A stretch of 64,000 nucleotides of DNA from Lactuca virosa (taxonomy: Eukaryota > Streptophyta > Magnoliopsida > Asterales > Asteraceae): NCBI GenBank assembly GCA_928212115.1, contig CAKMRJ010005523.1, forward strand, positions 142,758,402 through 142,822,401. Reading direction: 5' to 3'. Positions 24,221-35,349 of this stretch are shown here, piece by piece. Below the pieces are notes generated by a model. That model did not search any database. It saw nothing but the letters and a program-made list of their open reading frames with translations, and was not told the DNA's origin. Position 1 is the first letter of the stretch. Each line of letters begins with the position of its first letter. Position numbers and translations under genes: made by a program.

Positions 24221-25033
24221 TGATGGGTTTTTAGCATAACTACAACCTATGTGATCATGCAACCCTAATTGCTTTGGATCTAAGTTTTTCACTAGTTGAA
24301 CATGCAAACTGAATACCAAAGCAAAACCCTAGATCTAGCATATATAAATCGAAAATTACATATGAAAGGGTTTTGATGTTTACCTTACTTGTTATGTAGT
24401 AATAACAAGAACACCTTGTAGATCCTTGACTCTAGAAAGCTTAGCACCTAAAATGTTGCACCTCTAATGGCTTACAAACACCACTAGCAAAAGGATGAGA
24501 GGAGAGAGGAGAGAGTTCTTCATAATTTCGGCTAGGGTTTGTAGAAAGTAAGCAGTTGCCAAAAATACTAACAGGTGGGGTCTTTATATAGCTGTGGGCT
24601 GCTAGGGTTTGCTGGAGGAAACCCTAATCTCCTGCTTAAGGCTCAAGCAGCCCATGGACCCTTATCAGGGAGCCTTGGATGAAATCTATAGGGTCTCCCT
24701 ATAGTTTTCATCCACTCCATTCTAAGGAGTCCAGTAGCCCAGTTTCACAACTATCAATGATTTGCAAAACGGCCCCTGTTCCTTTAATCAGTTCCTTTAA
24801 TCCCAAAATTAATTTTTGATTAAATACCAATTAAATTACATGATTTCTAATTAATATATTATTTTCATAATACATTAAGAAATCAATTTATTATTTCAAA
24901 TAATAAATTCAACCTATCTCTCGAAAAGTCATCCTGTCAAGTTGCTAGGGTGAAGGCAACCCAAAAGGACCATGCTACTATCAAATCAAGTACATACCAA
25001 TTATAGTTATGAGCTTAGACACCTAATCCAACA
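24221..25033 (-). mobile_element. copia solo LTR M (813 bp) in the D pol
   Basis: In plus orientation it starts TGATGGGTTTTT and ends CTAATCCAACA, so on the minus strand it runs TGTTGG...CCCATCA, the termini of the copia LTRs in this window. It is flanked by GTCT at 24217-24220 and 25034-25037. Taking out the LTR and one GTCT restores a continuous D codon path (GDVCVIMGMD, the pre-RT motif), which fixes the ends. A 4-bp TSD is shorter than the usual 5, so one terminal base may have mutated. No internal coding sequence. Confidence 0.85.
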
Positions 25034-25037
25034 GTCT

Positions 25038-26963
25038 GTGTTATCATGGGTATGGATTAGTTGAGCCAGTTTGGGGCTCTGCTTGACTGAGAGCGGCAGA
25101 TGGTGACGGTTCGAGATCCTAGTAGGGGAGTGTTGACCATTTACGACGAGGGTACTAGGTCATGATCGAATTTTTATTCTGCCGCCTGGGCGAGACAGAG
25201 TTTGCAGCATGGGTGTATGGGTTATCTGGCATATGCGGTGGGTACCTGGGTGGATGAGAAGATATTGTTTTCCATTTTTGATGTTCCTGTTTTTCCAGAG
25301 GAGTTACCTGGTGTGCCTCCAAAGAGGCAAGTAGAGTTCCGGATCGATTTGATCCCTGGCGAGGTGCCAATTTCCAAGGCACTGTATCGTCTTGCACCTC
25401 CTGAGATGCAGAAGTTATCCTCTCAGCTTCAGGAGCTATTAGGAAAGGAATTTATACGACTGAGCAGTTCGCCGTGTGGAGCTCCGATCCTTTTTGTCAA
25501 GAAGAAGGATGGTTCACACCGGATGTGAATTGATTATGAGGAACTGAACAAGCTAACGGTGAAGAACCATTATCCGTTGCCGAGGATCGATGATCTCTTT
25601 GACCAGTTGCAAGGGGCATCTTGGTTTTTCAAGATTGATCTGAGGTCTGGCTACCATCATATGAGAGTGCGAGAGGAGGATATTCAGAAGACGACCTTCC
25701 AAATTCGTTATGGGCATTACGAGTTCATGGTGATGCTTTTCGGACTCATCAAAGCACATGCGGCATTCATGGATCTCATAAACCGGGTGTGTAGCCCTAT
25801 GTTGGATTGGTCAGTGATTGTCTACATCGATGACATCTTCGTTTATTTAAAGACCAGAGAGCAGCACGATGAACATTTGCACGAGATTCTTGGGGTTTTG
25901 AGGACGGAAAGGCTATACGTCAAGTTCTCTAAGTGTGATTTGTGGTTGCGCGAGGTTCAGTTTCTAGGACACCTCATCAATCAAGACTCTATCTTGGTCG
26001 ACCCAGCCAAGATAGAGGCGGTGATGAGGTGGGAAGTGCCAAATTCTCCATCAGAGATTTGGAGCTTCGTCGGTTTGGCATCATTCGAGACTCTTTGCCA
26101 GACTTTGTGAGGCACCAGTACTTGCTCTCCCGGAGGGAGTTGAGCATTTTGTGGTCTATTGTGATGCATCCATTTCGAGGTTGGGTGTTGTGTTGATGTA
26201 GAGAGGGCATGTGATTGCATACGCTTCGAGGTAGCATTAAGCCTCATGAAGCGAAGTATCCCACCTATGATTTGGAATTGGGGGCGGTGGTTTTCGCTTT
26301 CAAGATTTGGCGTCACTATCTTTACGGAGTTCGTTGTACCATCTATACGAACCATAAGAGCCTGAGATATCTTATGGGTCAGCCTAACCTGAATATGAGG
26401 CATAGGAGGTGGCTGAATGTAGTGAAAGATTATGACTGTGAGATCATGTATCACCCGGGCAAGGCCAATGTGGTGGCCGACGCCTTTAGCTGGAGGGCGG
26501 TCAGTACCCCTATTCAGGACGTGTGTTTGAGGATGACTGTGATGACCTCAGTTTTGGAAACGATCAAAGAAGCGCAGTCGGAGGCCATAAAGGAATAGAA
26601 TCAGAAAAGTAAGCGAGTGATCAGTAAGGTTTCAGCCTTTAATATTGACAACAGAGGGCTTTTGACTCTTCATGGATAAGTTTGGGTACCGAATGCAGGC
26701 GGGGCTCGACGGGTATTGACGGAAGAGGCTCACAAGTCGAGATTCTCCATTCATTCGGAGGCTACCAAGATGTATCTTGACCTGAAGTATAGTTATTGGT
26801 GGCCGTGTATAAAGAGAGATATGGCCTGGTTTGTAGAGCGATGCTTAACCTGCCGGAAGGTCAATGCCAAGCACCAACGCCCTAATGAAAAGTTGCAGCC
26901 GTTGGAGGTTCCACTGTGAAAGTGGAAGCAGATCAGGATGGATTTCATTAAGCAATTGGAAGG
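25038..26963 (+). pseudogene. pol of gypsy D: RT, RNase H, integrase N-terminus
   Basis: After a stop at the VGMD-like motif, the frame at 25202-25528 holds FPEELPGVPPKRQVEF and LFVKKKDGSHRM, followed by a TGA. The frame at 25559-26110 has the RT core, including KIDLRSGYHH and VYIDDIFVY (YIDD catalytic box). Just after SEIWSFVGLASF there appears to be a deletion of roughly 150 bp, because the next conserved part (APVLALPEGVEHFVVYCDAS, RNase H) follows at once in another frame. RNase H continues in the frame at 26215 (YPTYDLELGAVVFAFKIW). The integrase zinc finger (SRFSIHSEATKMY, then CLTCRK) is at 26716-26919. The sequence leaves the family near 26963, so the catalytic core, the chromodomain if any, and the 3' LTR are gone. 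Several stops and shifts: dead. Confidence 0.85.
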
Positions 26964-27334
26964 TACCAAAAACAAATATACAATGTTTTGGTAAATAAGT
27001 TTAAAACAACAATAGTTTGGTAAATATTTTTTTTAAAAATTACAACCAACCTATATTTTTGTAATAACACGCCTACAACATACCACACCAACCTCACCTC
27101 ACTCACAACATCATTTGAACCTTTTAAGTCGTATACATATAAAACATATAGTCAATAAATAGATTTCAGGCCTAGTAAATCCTTAAGCCTCCTAAGTACC
27201 TAAGATATTTTTCCAATGTCATTTAACCTTTTTTGCAATTTGGGTTTTTGTAGTAAAACCTACATTTATACAAGACCATAAACATCTTTGCTACTTTGCT
27301 GCTTTAAAATATAAATAGCTTCTTATTACTGCAT
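26964..27334. other. junction and DJ-1 3' flank
   Basis: AT-rich unique-looking sequence between the broken end of D and the DJ-1 stop codon. It should contain the DJ-1 3' UTR and polyadenylation region (minus strand), but I cannot place the site. No ORF or repeat supported. Confidence 0.5.
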
Positions 27335-27610
27335 TTAAGTTGCTCGATATTCATATACAAGACCCGATGCTACACTTTTTGCTCTTCCATGCCCAAAAAA
27401 CTTAGCAATAACAGCTAACGCGAATTCCGGGGTACTAGAAAGACCCCTACATGTAACTAATCCACCATCAATCACAACTTGAGAACCAACAATCACATTG
27501 CCCTCAAGCTTACTCACAATAGAAGGATGCGCCGTTGCTTTCTTGTCCTGCAAGAAACCATAAATTACACTTTTGCCATTAGCAAAAAGAAACAAAAATG
27601 TATAGCTTTC

Positions 27611-27641
<31 letters not shown>

Positions 27642-29794
27642 CAGCCACTTACTTGGAGTAGGCCTTGTTTTTGTAGAATTAAAGGTGAAGAACATATTGC
27701 CCCGTATTTTCTTCCATTAGAAACTTGTTCTTTAAGCAACTTCTTCAAAAGTTTGGATTTTTGTAACCGATCTACTCCGTGAATTCCTCCCTAATATTTT
27801 ATTATTCGGAAACATATTAAATTTTAAAATAAATAGAATTTATTAAAAAAATGTCTATAAATTGCCTCACCGGTAATATAATCAAATCAAATATCGAATC
27901 CGCAACGTTTTTGATTAAATTGTCTGCAACAGTTTTTATTCCGTGGGACCCGCAAACCGTTAAAGTTTTTTCAAGGGAAGCAACAGTAACGTCTAATTTA
28001 GCTCTTCGTAAAATATCGACAACTGTCACCACTTCAATATCTTCACTTCCATTTGCAATTGGAATCAAAACCTGCATCGTAAAATTAAATATTATTTATT
28101 TATATAAAAAAAAAATTTTAAAAATGATCAAATACGAAAATCTTACACGAGGAGTATGGTCAACAGTCCAGTCAACTTCATTGAACTCTTCCTTCCTAGA
28201 AACCTCATCAGCAGTGTCCATTAACTTTATGAAAGTGGAAAAGACAGAATTACCCCTTTAGAAACATAAACAGAAGAGTATGTAGTCGTGGATACTCATG
28301 GTATAGATGAAGGACTTACAAGTAATTTTCCAATCTCCATGGAAGCATTCTCACCGAAAAGCTGTTCAACTAATGAAACAGAAAATTGAAAGCAAGTTCC
28401 AGGGCCTCGACTTGTTGTTAATTCGTCTGAAATTTGAAGATTTGTTTTAACTGCCCGAAATGTTGGAAGCTTGTGTATAAATGCTGGATGACAAGTTGTC
28501 TAAAAATGGGAATATAAACTCTTAATTAAAAAATTGAATAAATTAACATATAAAAAAGATTAATATATAGAAATAATACCTTCTTTCTTTTTAAAAGACC
28601 CCAAGGTAAAAGTGTGACAGCTGGAGCAGCACAAATAGCCCCATATAACCGTTTTTCTTCAGCTTGTTTTCTGGTAATTGCTTCGAGTGTTTTACAATCT
28701 CTTAAACGAACAGATCCAGGCATTCCTCCCTAAAAGAAATACCATAAAACCATTGGTTACAAATAGGGATTTTAGAAAGTAATTATAAAGTGGATATGAA
28801 GATTATTAACTTACAGGAAGTGCAACAAGATCAAAGATTTGATCTGAACATTCAGAAATGGAAATGTCTGCAACAAGTATGGTGCCACCTGAAAGTTTGA
28901 CTTCTAGTTGAGGCTCTACTGAAGCAAGAACCACATGGGCCCCAGCTTGGCGAAGGATGTTTACCATTATCACAGCTTCCATTTCTTCTGTACCATATCC
29001 AATTGGAACCAAAACCTTCAAAATCCACAATCATAGCTTGTTTAAGTCTTTAAGATCATACATACGTATAGATATCCACATAATAAACATTGTAGTTATA
29101 TAAAGAATGAAGAAATGAATCTATGTTAATTTGTACCCTAAAATTGATTTGTTTGACCTAAAAAAAAACATGTTTTCTCCTTCTATTCTTTCTCGATTGG
29201 AAGAAATGGGAGTACAGAATGTAAATGTGTAATGCCTAAACCCTTGATAAAGTATCAAAGTTCAGTTGTTGAAATAGAATGCATTAGAAAAAAGAAGGGA
29301 AAAGATTACACTCTAGTTGTACAAAAATAATAGAAACCACTTTCAAATTTGGTCAAAATTGAGCAAGTGTAGAGGTAAAATTCTCAAGTTTGTAACCAAT
29401 CAACGCATATTCCTAATAATTACGAGTTTAAAGAAGAGACTAAAATTGTGAAAACGAAACGATTAAAGCAAACAAACAGCAGATAGATATACACAGATGA
29501 TTATGAAGTATGAGAAGAAGAAAAAACCTTCTTGAGCGGGAGTGAGACCTCAGCTTCAGTATTCAATGGTGTAGTTTCGGTTATGGAAACGACGGAGGTG
29601 GCTGTCCTTATATGTGATGGAGAAGATAGGGTTTTAGGGAGGTTTGAGTAGAAATTGCAGGTAGGAGGTAGTTGCCAGCGGTGAGTAATGGAAGCGGATA
29701 CAAATAGTGCTGGACGAAGAGCAGCGGCGGCCGTCGTCGCCGCCGGGAAATTTGAGGGTGGAAGAGACGACATAGATGCCATGAGAGAATTCAT
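27335..29794 (-). CDS. DJ-1/PfpI family protein, two tandem domains, plastid-type N-terminus
   Basis: Intact eight-exon host gene. Exons in transcript order: 29794-29528, 29015-28815, 28729-28580, 28499-28320, 28224-28147, 28071-27871, 27790-27653 and 27547-27335. All introns are GT-AG and phase 0, and the product is 475 residues. Residues 1-89 are rich in Ser, Thr and Ala and poor in acidic residues, which suggests a chloroplast transit peptide. Domain 1 begins VLVPIGYGTEEMEA and has the nucleophile elbow YGAICAAPAV (Cys near 189) and CHPAF. Domain 2 begins VLIPIANGSEDIEV and has YGAICSSPLI (Cys near 392). Plant DJ-1 proteins are tandem two-domain proteins linked to redox and carbonyl stress protection; the activity here is inferred. 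A second in-frame Met five codons in is an alternative start. It is closest in my memory to the DJ1A/DJ1B type. A poly-A run (about 27617-27642) lies in intron 7. Confidence 0.92.
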
Positions 29795-29892
29795 TAGGCT
29801 GCTGCACTGAAGTGCAGTTCATCAAGTAAATCTATATTTTGGTACCGAGTAACTTGAGATTTAGATTATTCGGTGTGATGAGTAAACAAGAA
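29795..29892. promoter_or_regulatory. 98-bp divergent spacer, DJ-1 (minus) and tRNA-Arg (plus)
   Basis: The whole gap between the DJ-1 start codon and the tRNA 5' end. An AACAAGA string ends directly before the tRNA, like the CAA motifs common upstream of plant tRNA genes. No clear TATA box for DJ-1 is visible within it, so the DJ-1 5' UTR and promoter must include or overlap the tRNA gene. Confidence 0.55.
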
Positions 29893-29965
29893 GCACCCGT
29901 GGCCTAATGGATAAGGCGTCTGACTTCTAATCAGGCGATTGTGGGTTCGAGTCCCACCGGGTGTG
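29893..29965 (+). tRNA. trnR-UCU (nuclear): tRNA-Arg (anticodon UCU)
   Basis: A 73-nt cloverleaf can be drawn by hand. The acceptor GCACCCG pairs with CGGGTGT (first pair G-U). The A box TGGCCTAATGG is at about 29900-29910. The anticodon arm is CTGAC-TTCTAAT-CAG-like, with TCT in the anticodon position. The T arm GTGGG-TTCGAGT-CCCAC is at 29941-29957, with the B box GGTTCGAGTCC inside. The discriminator base is G. No intron. It decodes AGA (and possibly AGG) codons. It looks functional, since both Pol III promoter boxes and a terminator are present. Confidence 0.95.
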
Positions 29966-29966
29966 C

Positions 29967-29974
29967 TTTTTTTT
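29967..29974 (+). terminator. Pol III terminator of tRNA-Arg
   Basis: Run of eight T residues starting one base after the tRNA 3' end, the standard RNA polymerase III stop signal. Confidence 0.93.
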
Positions 29975-30451
29975 GCAAAGTTAGAGTTTTTTAAGTGATT
30001 TAATTTCTACAATTACATTGGGCTTTTTTAGAAATAGATCGACTTTTAATAAATAGTTGAAATTAAGAACCATACAACTACAAATGAACAAACAAAATAC
30101 TAGAATACTAGAAGTAATGGATTAATGGAAATACAAAATACTAGAAGTAATGGAAATACATGCTGCTTGACAGGCTTGATTCGCTGACTGCTTCCTTGTG
30201 TTCATTCCAACCCAAATTCGAAAATTCCAAAGGCAAAATCCAAACAGAAGTATTCAAGACTTGAAAATTGAAATTTTGTATTATGTAATTAATGAATAAT
30301 TAAAAATAATTAACCTTAAACGGTTAACCTAATAGATAATGGAAAAATGGAAAAGAAGTGAAACACATACTATTTGGCATTGGGGACTGTTAGATTGAGT
30401 GGTGGCCGACCAAATAAGTAGTGGCTAACAATTTGTTGTGTCAAAAAATCA
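29975..30451. other. intergenic, nothing recognised
   Basis: AT-rich sequence between the tRNA terminator and copia fragment K. A short duplication (AATACTAGAAGTAATGGA twice, about 30107-30148) is the only pattern seen. Confidence 0.5.
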
Positions 30452-31460
30452 ACTAAATCCTGGATCATGGATTCTGGTGCGTCGTTTCATGCTAGTCAAT
30501 CCAAAGAAATAATGCAAAATTTCAAACTGTACAAAGGGAAAGTCAGATTAACAGATAACAAGAGCCTGGATATTACTGGAGTTGGGGATGTGGTCCTCGA
30601 GACAACTTTAGGTACGAAATGGACTTTGAAGAATGTCAAGTTCACATTCCAGACATGAAGAGGATGTTAATATTTGTGGGGCAGCTTGATGATGAAGGTC
30701 ACCATGGTACACTTTATATGGTGCAAATTTTAATGCTGAAGCAGATGCGGTTGAAGAAGTTGGGGCATTCACTCTATGACACCAAAGACTTAGACGTATA
30801 AGTGAGAAATAAATGAATATGCTAGCCTCCAAAGGAAGAATACCAGATCTCAAGACTTTGACAGTTGATTTATGTGAGCCATGTGTTCTTGGTAAACAGA
30901 AAAAGGTTACTTTCATGAAGATAGGTCACCCACCTTAGTCCAGAAAGTTGAAGTTAGTTCATTTAGATGTTTATGGTCCTACTTCAGTTTCTTCAGTAGG
31001 AGGATCCCGATATTACGTTACTTTCATTGACGACTTCACACATAAAGTTTGGGTTTATTTCTTGAAGCATATGTCTAAAGTTTTCAGCACATTCAAGAAA
31101 ATGGAAAACTATTGTAAAGAATAAAACAAAGCTGGAAATCAATTGTTTAAGATCAGACAATGAGGGTGAATATAGTAGCAAAATTTTTTGTTGATTATTA
31201 TGCTGACCAGGGAATCAGAATGCAGAAGACGGTTCCGGAGACACCTCAGCAGAATGGAGTAGCTGAGAGGATGAACCAAAAATTAAACGAGAGGGCTAAA
31301 AGCATGAGGCTGCATGCAGATTTACCCAAGATTTTTTGGGAAGATTCGGTCAACACAGCTGCAGATTTAATAACCAGAGGACCCTCACTCCCCATAGTGT
31401 TCAAGATTCCAGAAGAGGAATGGCAAGGTCGGGAGATTTCTCTCAAACACTTGAAGGTAT
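30452..31460 (+). pseudogene. copia pol fragment K: protease to integrase
   Basis: Ty1/copia remnant. The frame at 30467-30658 begins MDSGASFHAS (protease DSG active site) and reads DITGVGDVVLETTLGTKWTL. A frame change gives HIPDMKRMLIFVGQLDDEG. From 30800 the integrase appears: CEPCVLGKQKK (the Cys pair of the zinc finger), VHLDVYGPTS (first catalytic Asp), YYVTFIDDF and a mutated RSDNEGEY (second Asp). The frame at 31160-31519 has VPETPQQNGVAERMN, which carries the catalytic Glu. Reading stops at SLKHLKVF (31460), where the LTR of element I begins. K belongs to a different copia family from I. Confidence 0.85.
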
Positions 31461-31522
31461 TTTTGGATAAGGTGTCTAAGTCCATAACTATATTTGGTAT
31501 GTACTTGACCCAAGAATAGCAT
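31461..31522 (+). repeat. first 62 bp of the I 5' LTR
   Basis: Begins TTTTGGATAAGGTGTC, where H has TGTTGGATTAGATGTC, and ends AGCAT, which recurs at 46576-46580. The intervening 15 kb is nested LTR material (G, J, H, N). Confidence 0.75.
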
Positions 31523-33707
31523 TTTAACGACCCAAATTTTTCAAAGAAAATTTTCATTTTTAATTAATAAAACACAATTGCATTGTAGCACCAGGTTCCT
31601 GGTATGTATTTTATTTAAGTATTTTGCATTTCTGGCATGGGACTCGGCGAGTTGAAGGACCAACTCGTCGAGTAGAAACGGATTTGATCCGGGATTTAAA
31701 TGACGGACTCGTCGAGTCGGCTTCCAGACTCGACGAGTAGACTCTGACTGGACAAAACCCTAATCTAAGGGTTTGCACCCTATTTAAACATCTCATTCAG
31801 CCACCCTTCGTCCCTATTGCTTCCAGAGAACCCCCATAGCAAACCCTAACCGTTTGTATAACAAGCTAAGGCATTTGTGGTGCTTTTTGGTGATTTTGAA
31901 CGCAAAGAAGAAGGAAAAGCTTGGAGGAATCAAGAGAAGACCAAGGGAGTTCAAGTTTGTGCATCATTTTCAGTTCCCAGAAGGTATAAAGTCGATACCT
32001 TGCTTGTTCATTTGTTAGATCCCTCTTTGGGAGAGATTTAGGTCTTTTTAAGCCATTTTTGGTAACCAACCATGATTGCAAGCATGGTTGGGGGTTGAGG
32101 CTTCGGATCTAGGTCCATGAAGGAGTTACAAGGCAGATAAGGGTTGCTTTTGCACCCATGGAAGCCCCCATGCAACCCAAGAGTCTCTTTTAGAGCCTTT
32201 TAGGCTCAAAGTCCCATGCATGCACGTAAAGTTCGTAACTTTACGTGCTAGATCAAGTTTAGGGACCTAGATCTATCATTTGGACAAGAGTTGTACACCA
32301 GAAATCGAAGAAATAAGACTTGGACTGTATCGAATCGGCGAGTCGTTCTTGGGACTCGGCGAGTCCGAGGTTAGACTCCCCTTTTCTGTTATGGGTCAAG
32401 GAGACCCAGTAGAGTGCTGGAAAGGTTTTAGAGGGTCCGGAGGAGTGACCCAACGTACTGGGATAAGCCATAGTCCTGGAGTTCATAGGACTCGGCGAGT
32501 ACATGAACAGACTCGGCGAGTCCAAGGCAATCTCCCAACTCTTGAGGATGAACTCGACGAGTTGTTCATACAACTCGGTGAGTCGAGGGCAGGACTTGTT
32601 CATAGGATGGGGATGAACTCGACGAGTTGTTCATACAACTCGACGAGTCGGATGAAGGTTCAGTCGAGGATATTTTAGAAGGAGGACTCGTCGAGTCGTT
32701 GCTAAACTCGACGAGTAGGGGCGTGAAGAAGGGCAGATGAAAGGATAGGGACTCGACGAGTTGGCGGCCCAACTCGACGAGTCAAGTCAACTGGAAGTTG
32801 ACTTTGACTTTGACTTTGATTTGGTCAGGGGTAAAATAGTCATTTTACCCTAAGATTAGTTATCAGTGTCTGATTAAGTGTTTATGGATTTATAGCCAGA
32901 GGATCACCGGAGCAACAGTCAGACATCTGCCGATCAGTTTTTCAGCAATCAGCCTTGCGAGGTGAGTTACCTTCCAGTAGCGGTGGGTCTACGGCCACAA
33001 TGGCGGCCCACCAGTAGGAGTTGTATGTTAGATGATTGTCTTTGTGATATCCATCTAGGGTTGCTACTACCTTATATGTTTATGTGCTAGTATGATATGA
33101 TATTATGTGATAGTAGTAGGAGGTGGAATAGTCCTCGTATGTCGGTCGTAAGGACCGACGGGTAAGTCAAGCACCCCAGAATGGCTTGACCTGGGTAGTC
33201 AGGCACCCCAGAATTGTCTGGCAGTACGTGTGTGTTATATGGTAGTAGTAGGGGTGAAATAGTCCCCGGTAGTCGGGCAAAATAGACCGACGGGTAAGTC
33301 AAGCACCCCAGAATGGCTTGACCAGGGTAAGTCAAGCACCCCAGAATGGCTTGACCTGGGTAGTCAGGCACCCCAGAATTGTCTGACAGTATGTTATTGT
33401 ATGGTGTGTGGTATGATGGGGGAACTCACTAAGCTTCGTGCTTACAGGTTTCAGTTTTGTTTCAGGTACCTCTTCAGCAAAGGGGAAAGAGTCGGCGCGG
33501 TAGCTGCACATCACACACACATGTTGGATTTCCGCATTACGAGTTTCTTGGGATTGTACTCTGACATTATTATATTTATGGTTGGATTTTCAGACATGGA
33601 ATATTGTTCTTATGAAATGATATGTCTTTACTATGTTTTCTTATGGAAGTTTTATAAATCGGTTAATTAAAAATGAAATTTTTGGACTCGGAATTTGGGA
33701 TGTTACA
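31523..33707 (+). mobile_element. gypsy solo LTR G (2.2 kb)
   Basis: Starts TTTAACGACCC (a decayed TGTAAC) and ends GGGATGTTACA. ACTCGNCGAGT palindrome pairs lie at 31645-31745, upstream of a TATA-like CTATTTAAAC at 31780-31789, and a very dense set lies at 32333-32785. The TAAGC/GCTTA hairpin is at 33430-33444. Between 33120 and 33390 there are irregular repeats of GCACCCCAGAATGGCTTGAC-type sequence. There is no PBS after it and no internal region. AGCAT lies on the left, and the right side abuts LTR J tail to tail. Confidence 0.78.
31645..32785. repeat. ACTCGNCGAGT palindrome clusters in LTR G
   Basis: Four members at 31645-31742, about 40-135 bp upstream of the TATA-like box at 31780. At least 12 more lie at 32333-32785, mostly in pairs with N9-N11 spacers. 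This is the densest array in the window. Confidence 0.88.
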
Positions 33708-35349
33708 TGCATAAATCATGAAATCCCAAGATAATTGTTTTCAAATCGACATTCATTACAACATTATTAAAATCATCAGTGTCCCCAAAACATGTCATTG
33801 AAAGAGAGATAGAGTGCACGCCGCGCTATCACACCTTGCCCTTGCCCTTGGGCTCAGATGTACCTGAAACAAATCAATAACCTGTAAGCGAAATGCTTAG
33901 TGAGTTCCCCAGAACATACCACACACAATACACATACACATATCCTGTTAGCTAATTAAGCTACACACTTATCACATAATCCATGCATACAACAGATAAG
34001 GATGTCGTGGGCTCGTCCCCAAGGTCTTACTCCAGGATGCTATGGGCTCCCCACATGGTCTTACACCTAAGTGCCATGGGCTCTCCTCATGGTCTTACAT
34101 CCAAGTGTCATGGGCTCTCCCATGGTCTTCCATACAAACATACCACACATATTGCTAACATACTCCCTAGCTCATACCAACTATCATGCAAAATAATACA
34201 ATTTCAGCTAGGACACTACATATCAAGAAATGGGTCGGCCTTGGTGCCTTAGACCCATTGGTATGGTGAGGAGACTCACCTATGACTGCTGAATACAAAA
34301 GCTGCTCTCCTAACAATCTGCAACCTCCCGCTGAATAATAATATTAATCAATGTTAGGACTTTAATTAATCAAAGGAAACCCAAACTCCAAACCCTTCCC
34401 TGAGGCCCATATATCCTTCCCTTGATAATGGGCCCAAAGTCCATGTCCAAAATCATTAATGGGCCTCTTAGACCAATAAGGCCCAATCAATATGTCCATG
34501 GCCCATAACAGATGAAATGACTTGCAATTCCCAAAATATAACCATATCCAATAACCAAATGAGGCCCATTAGCTCAAAGGCCCAAAACAGATTTGGGCCC
34601 AACTGTGATGCGTACGTAGCATACCATCCTCGTACGCATAGCGTACTGGGGTCTTGGGACTACACGCGGCGTGCACTGGGTTACGCCCAGCGTTCAACCG
34701 GGTTGAGCACTTTCTCCATTAAGTGCTTAATACACAATCCATTTACGTCCAAAAGTCAGATCTAAGCTTGATAAGACGTCCCAAGGCATAAAGTTGCAAC
34801 TTTATGCCTTTGCATGCCATATATGCACCCAACACCCCCATTAAGACCTTTCCAAGGCTCTTAACCCATGCATGAGGTCCAAAATCCTATTGGATTAGAT
34901 ATCTAAGCCCATAACTATTATTGATATGTATATGGCCTGACTTGGCATGGTCCATTTGGTTTGCATGGCATCGGAACGATTTGGATAGACTTTTGTGAGA
35001 AAAGGATATATATGGTTTATTAATATATTATAAGTTCTAATATATTAATATGAAATCATATTATTTAATTAGTATTGTTCAAAAATTAATTTGGAATTAA
35101 TTCTGTGTTCAAAAGACACTAATTAAATATATGGGGATTGATTGTGTAAATCATTCATTCTTATATATGTGGGCTTATGATCCATAGTTCTTCATGTTGG
35201 GCTAAACCCATGGAGTAACTCATGGATACTCCATGAAGGTTTTAACCCATGGAGCATGAAGAATATAGAAAGACATGAGTTACATAGTGTAACCCTAATA
35301 GCCACAATACCCCCCATGGCTTAAGATATCGGCCCCAAGAGGGTTCATA

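Noticed and set aside
29501..29527. Extension of DJ-1 exon 1 to the frame end (VFSSSHTS)
   Set aside because: A GT splice donor after the Lys-Lys codons at 29528 joins in phase to exon 2, which starts with the conserved VLVPI strand.
31645..32785. CRISPR-like array of short regularly spaced repeats
   Set aside because: Repeat units are 11-bp degenerate palindromes, spacers are only about 10 bp, no leader or cas genes are present, and the context is a plant LTR.
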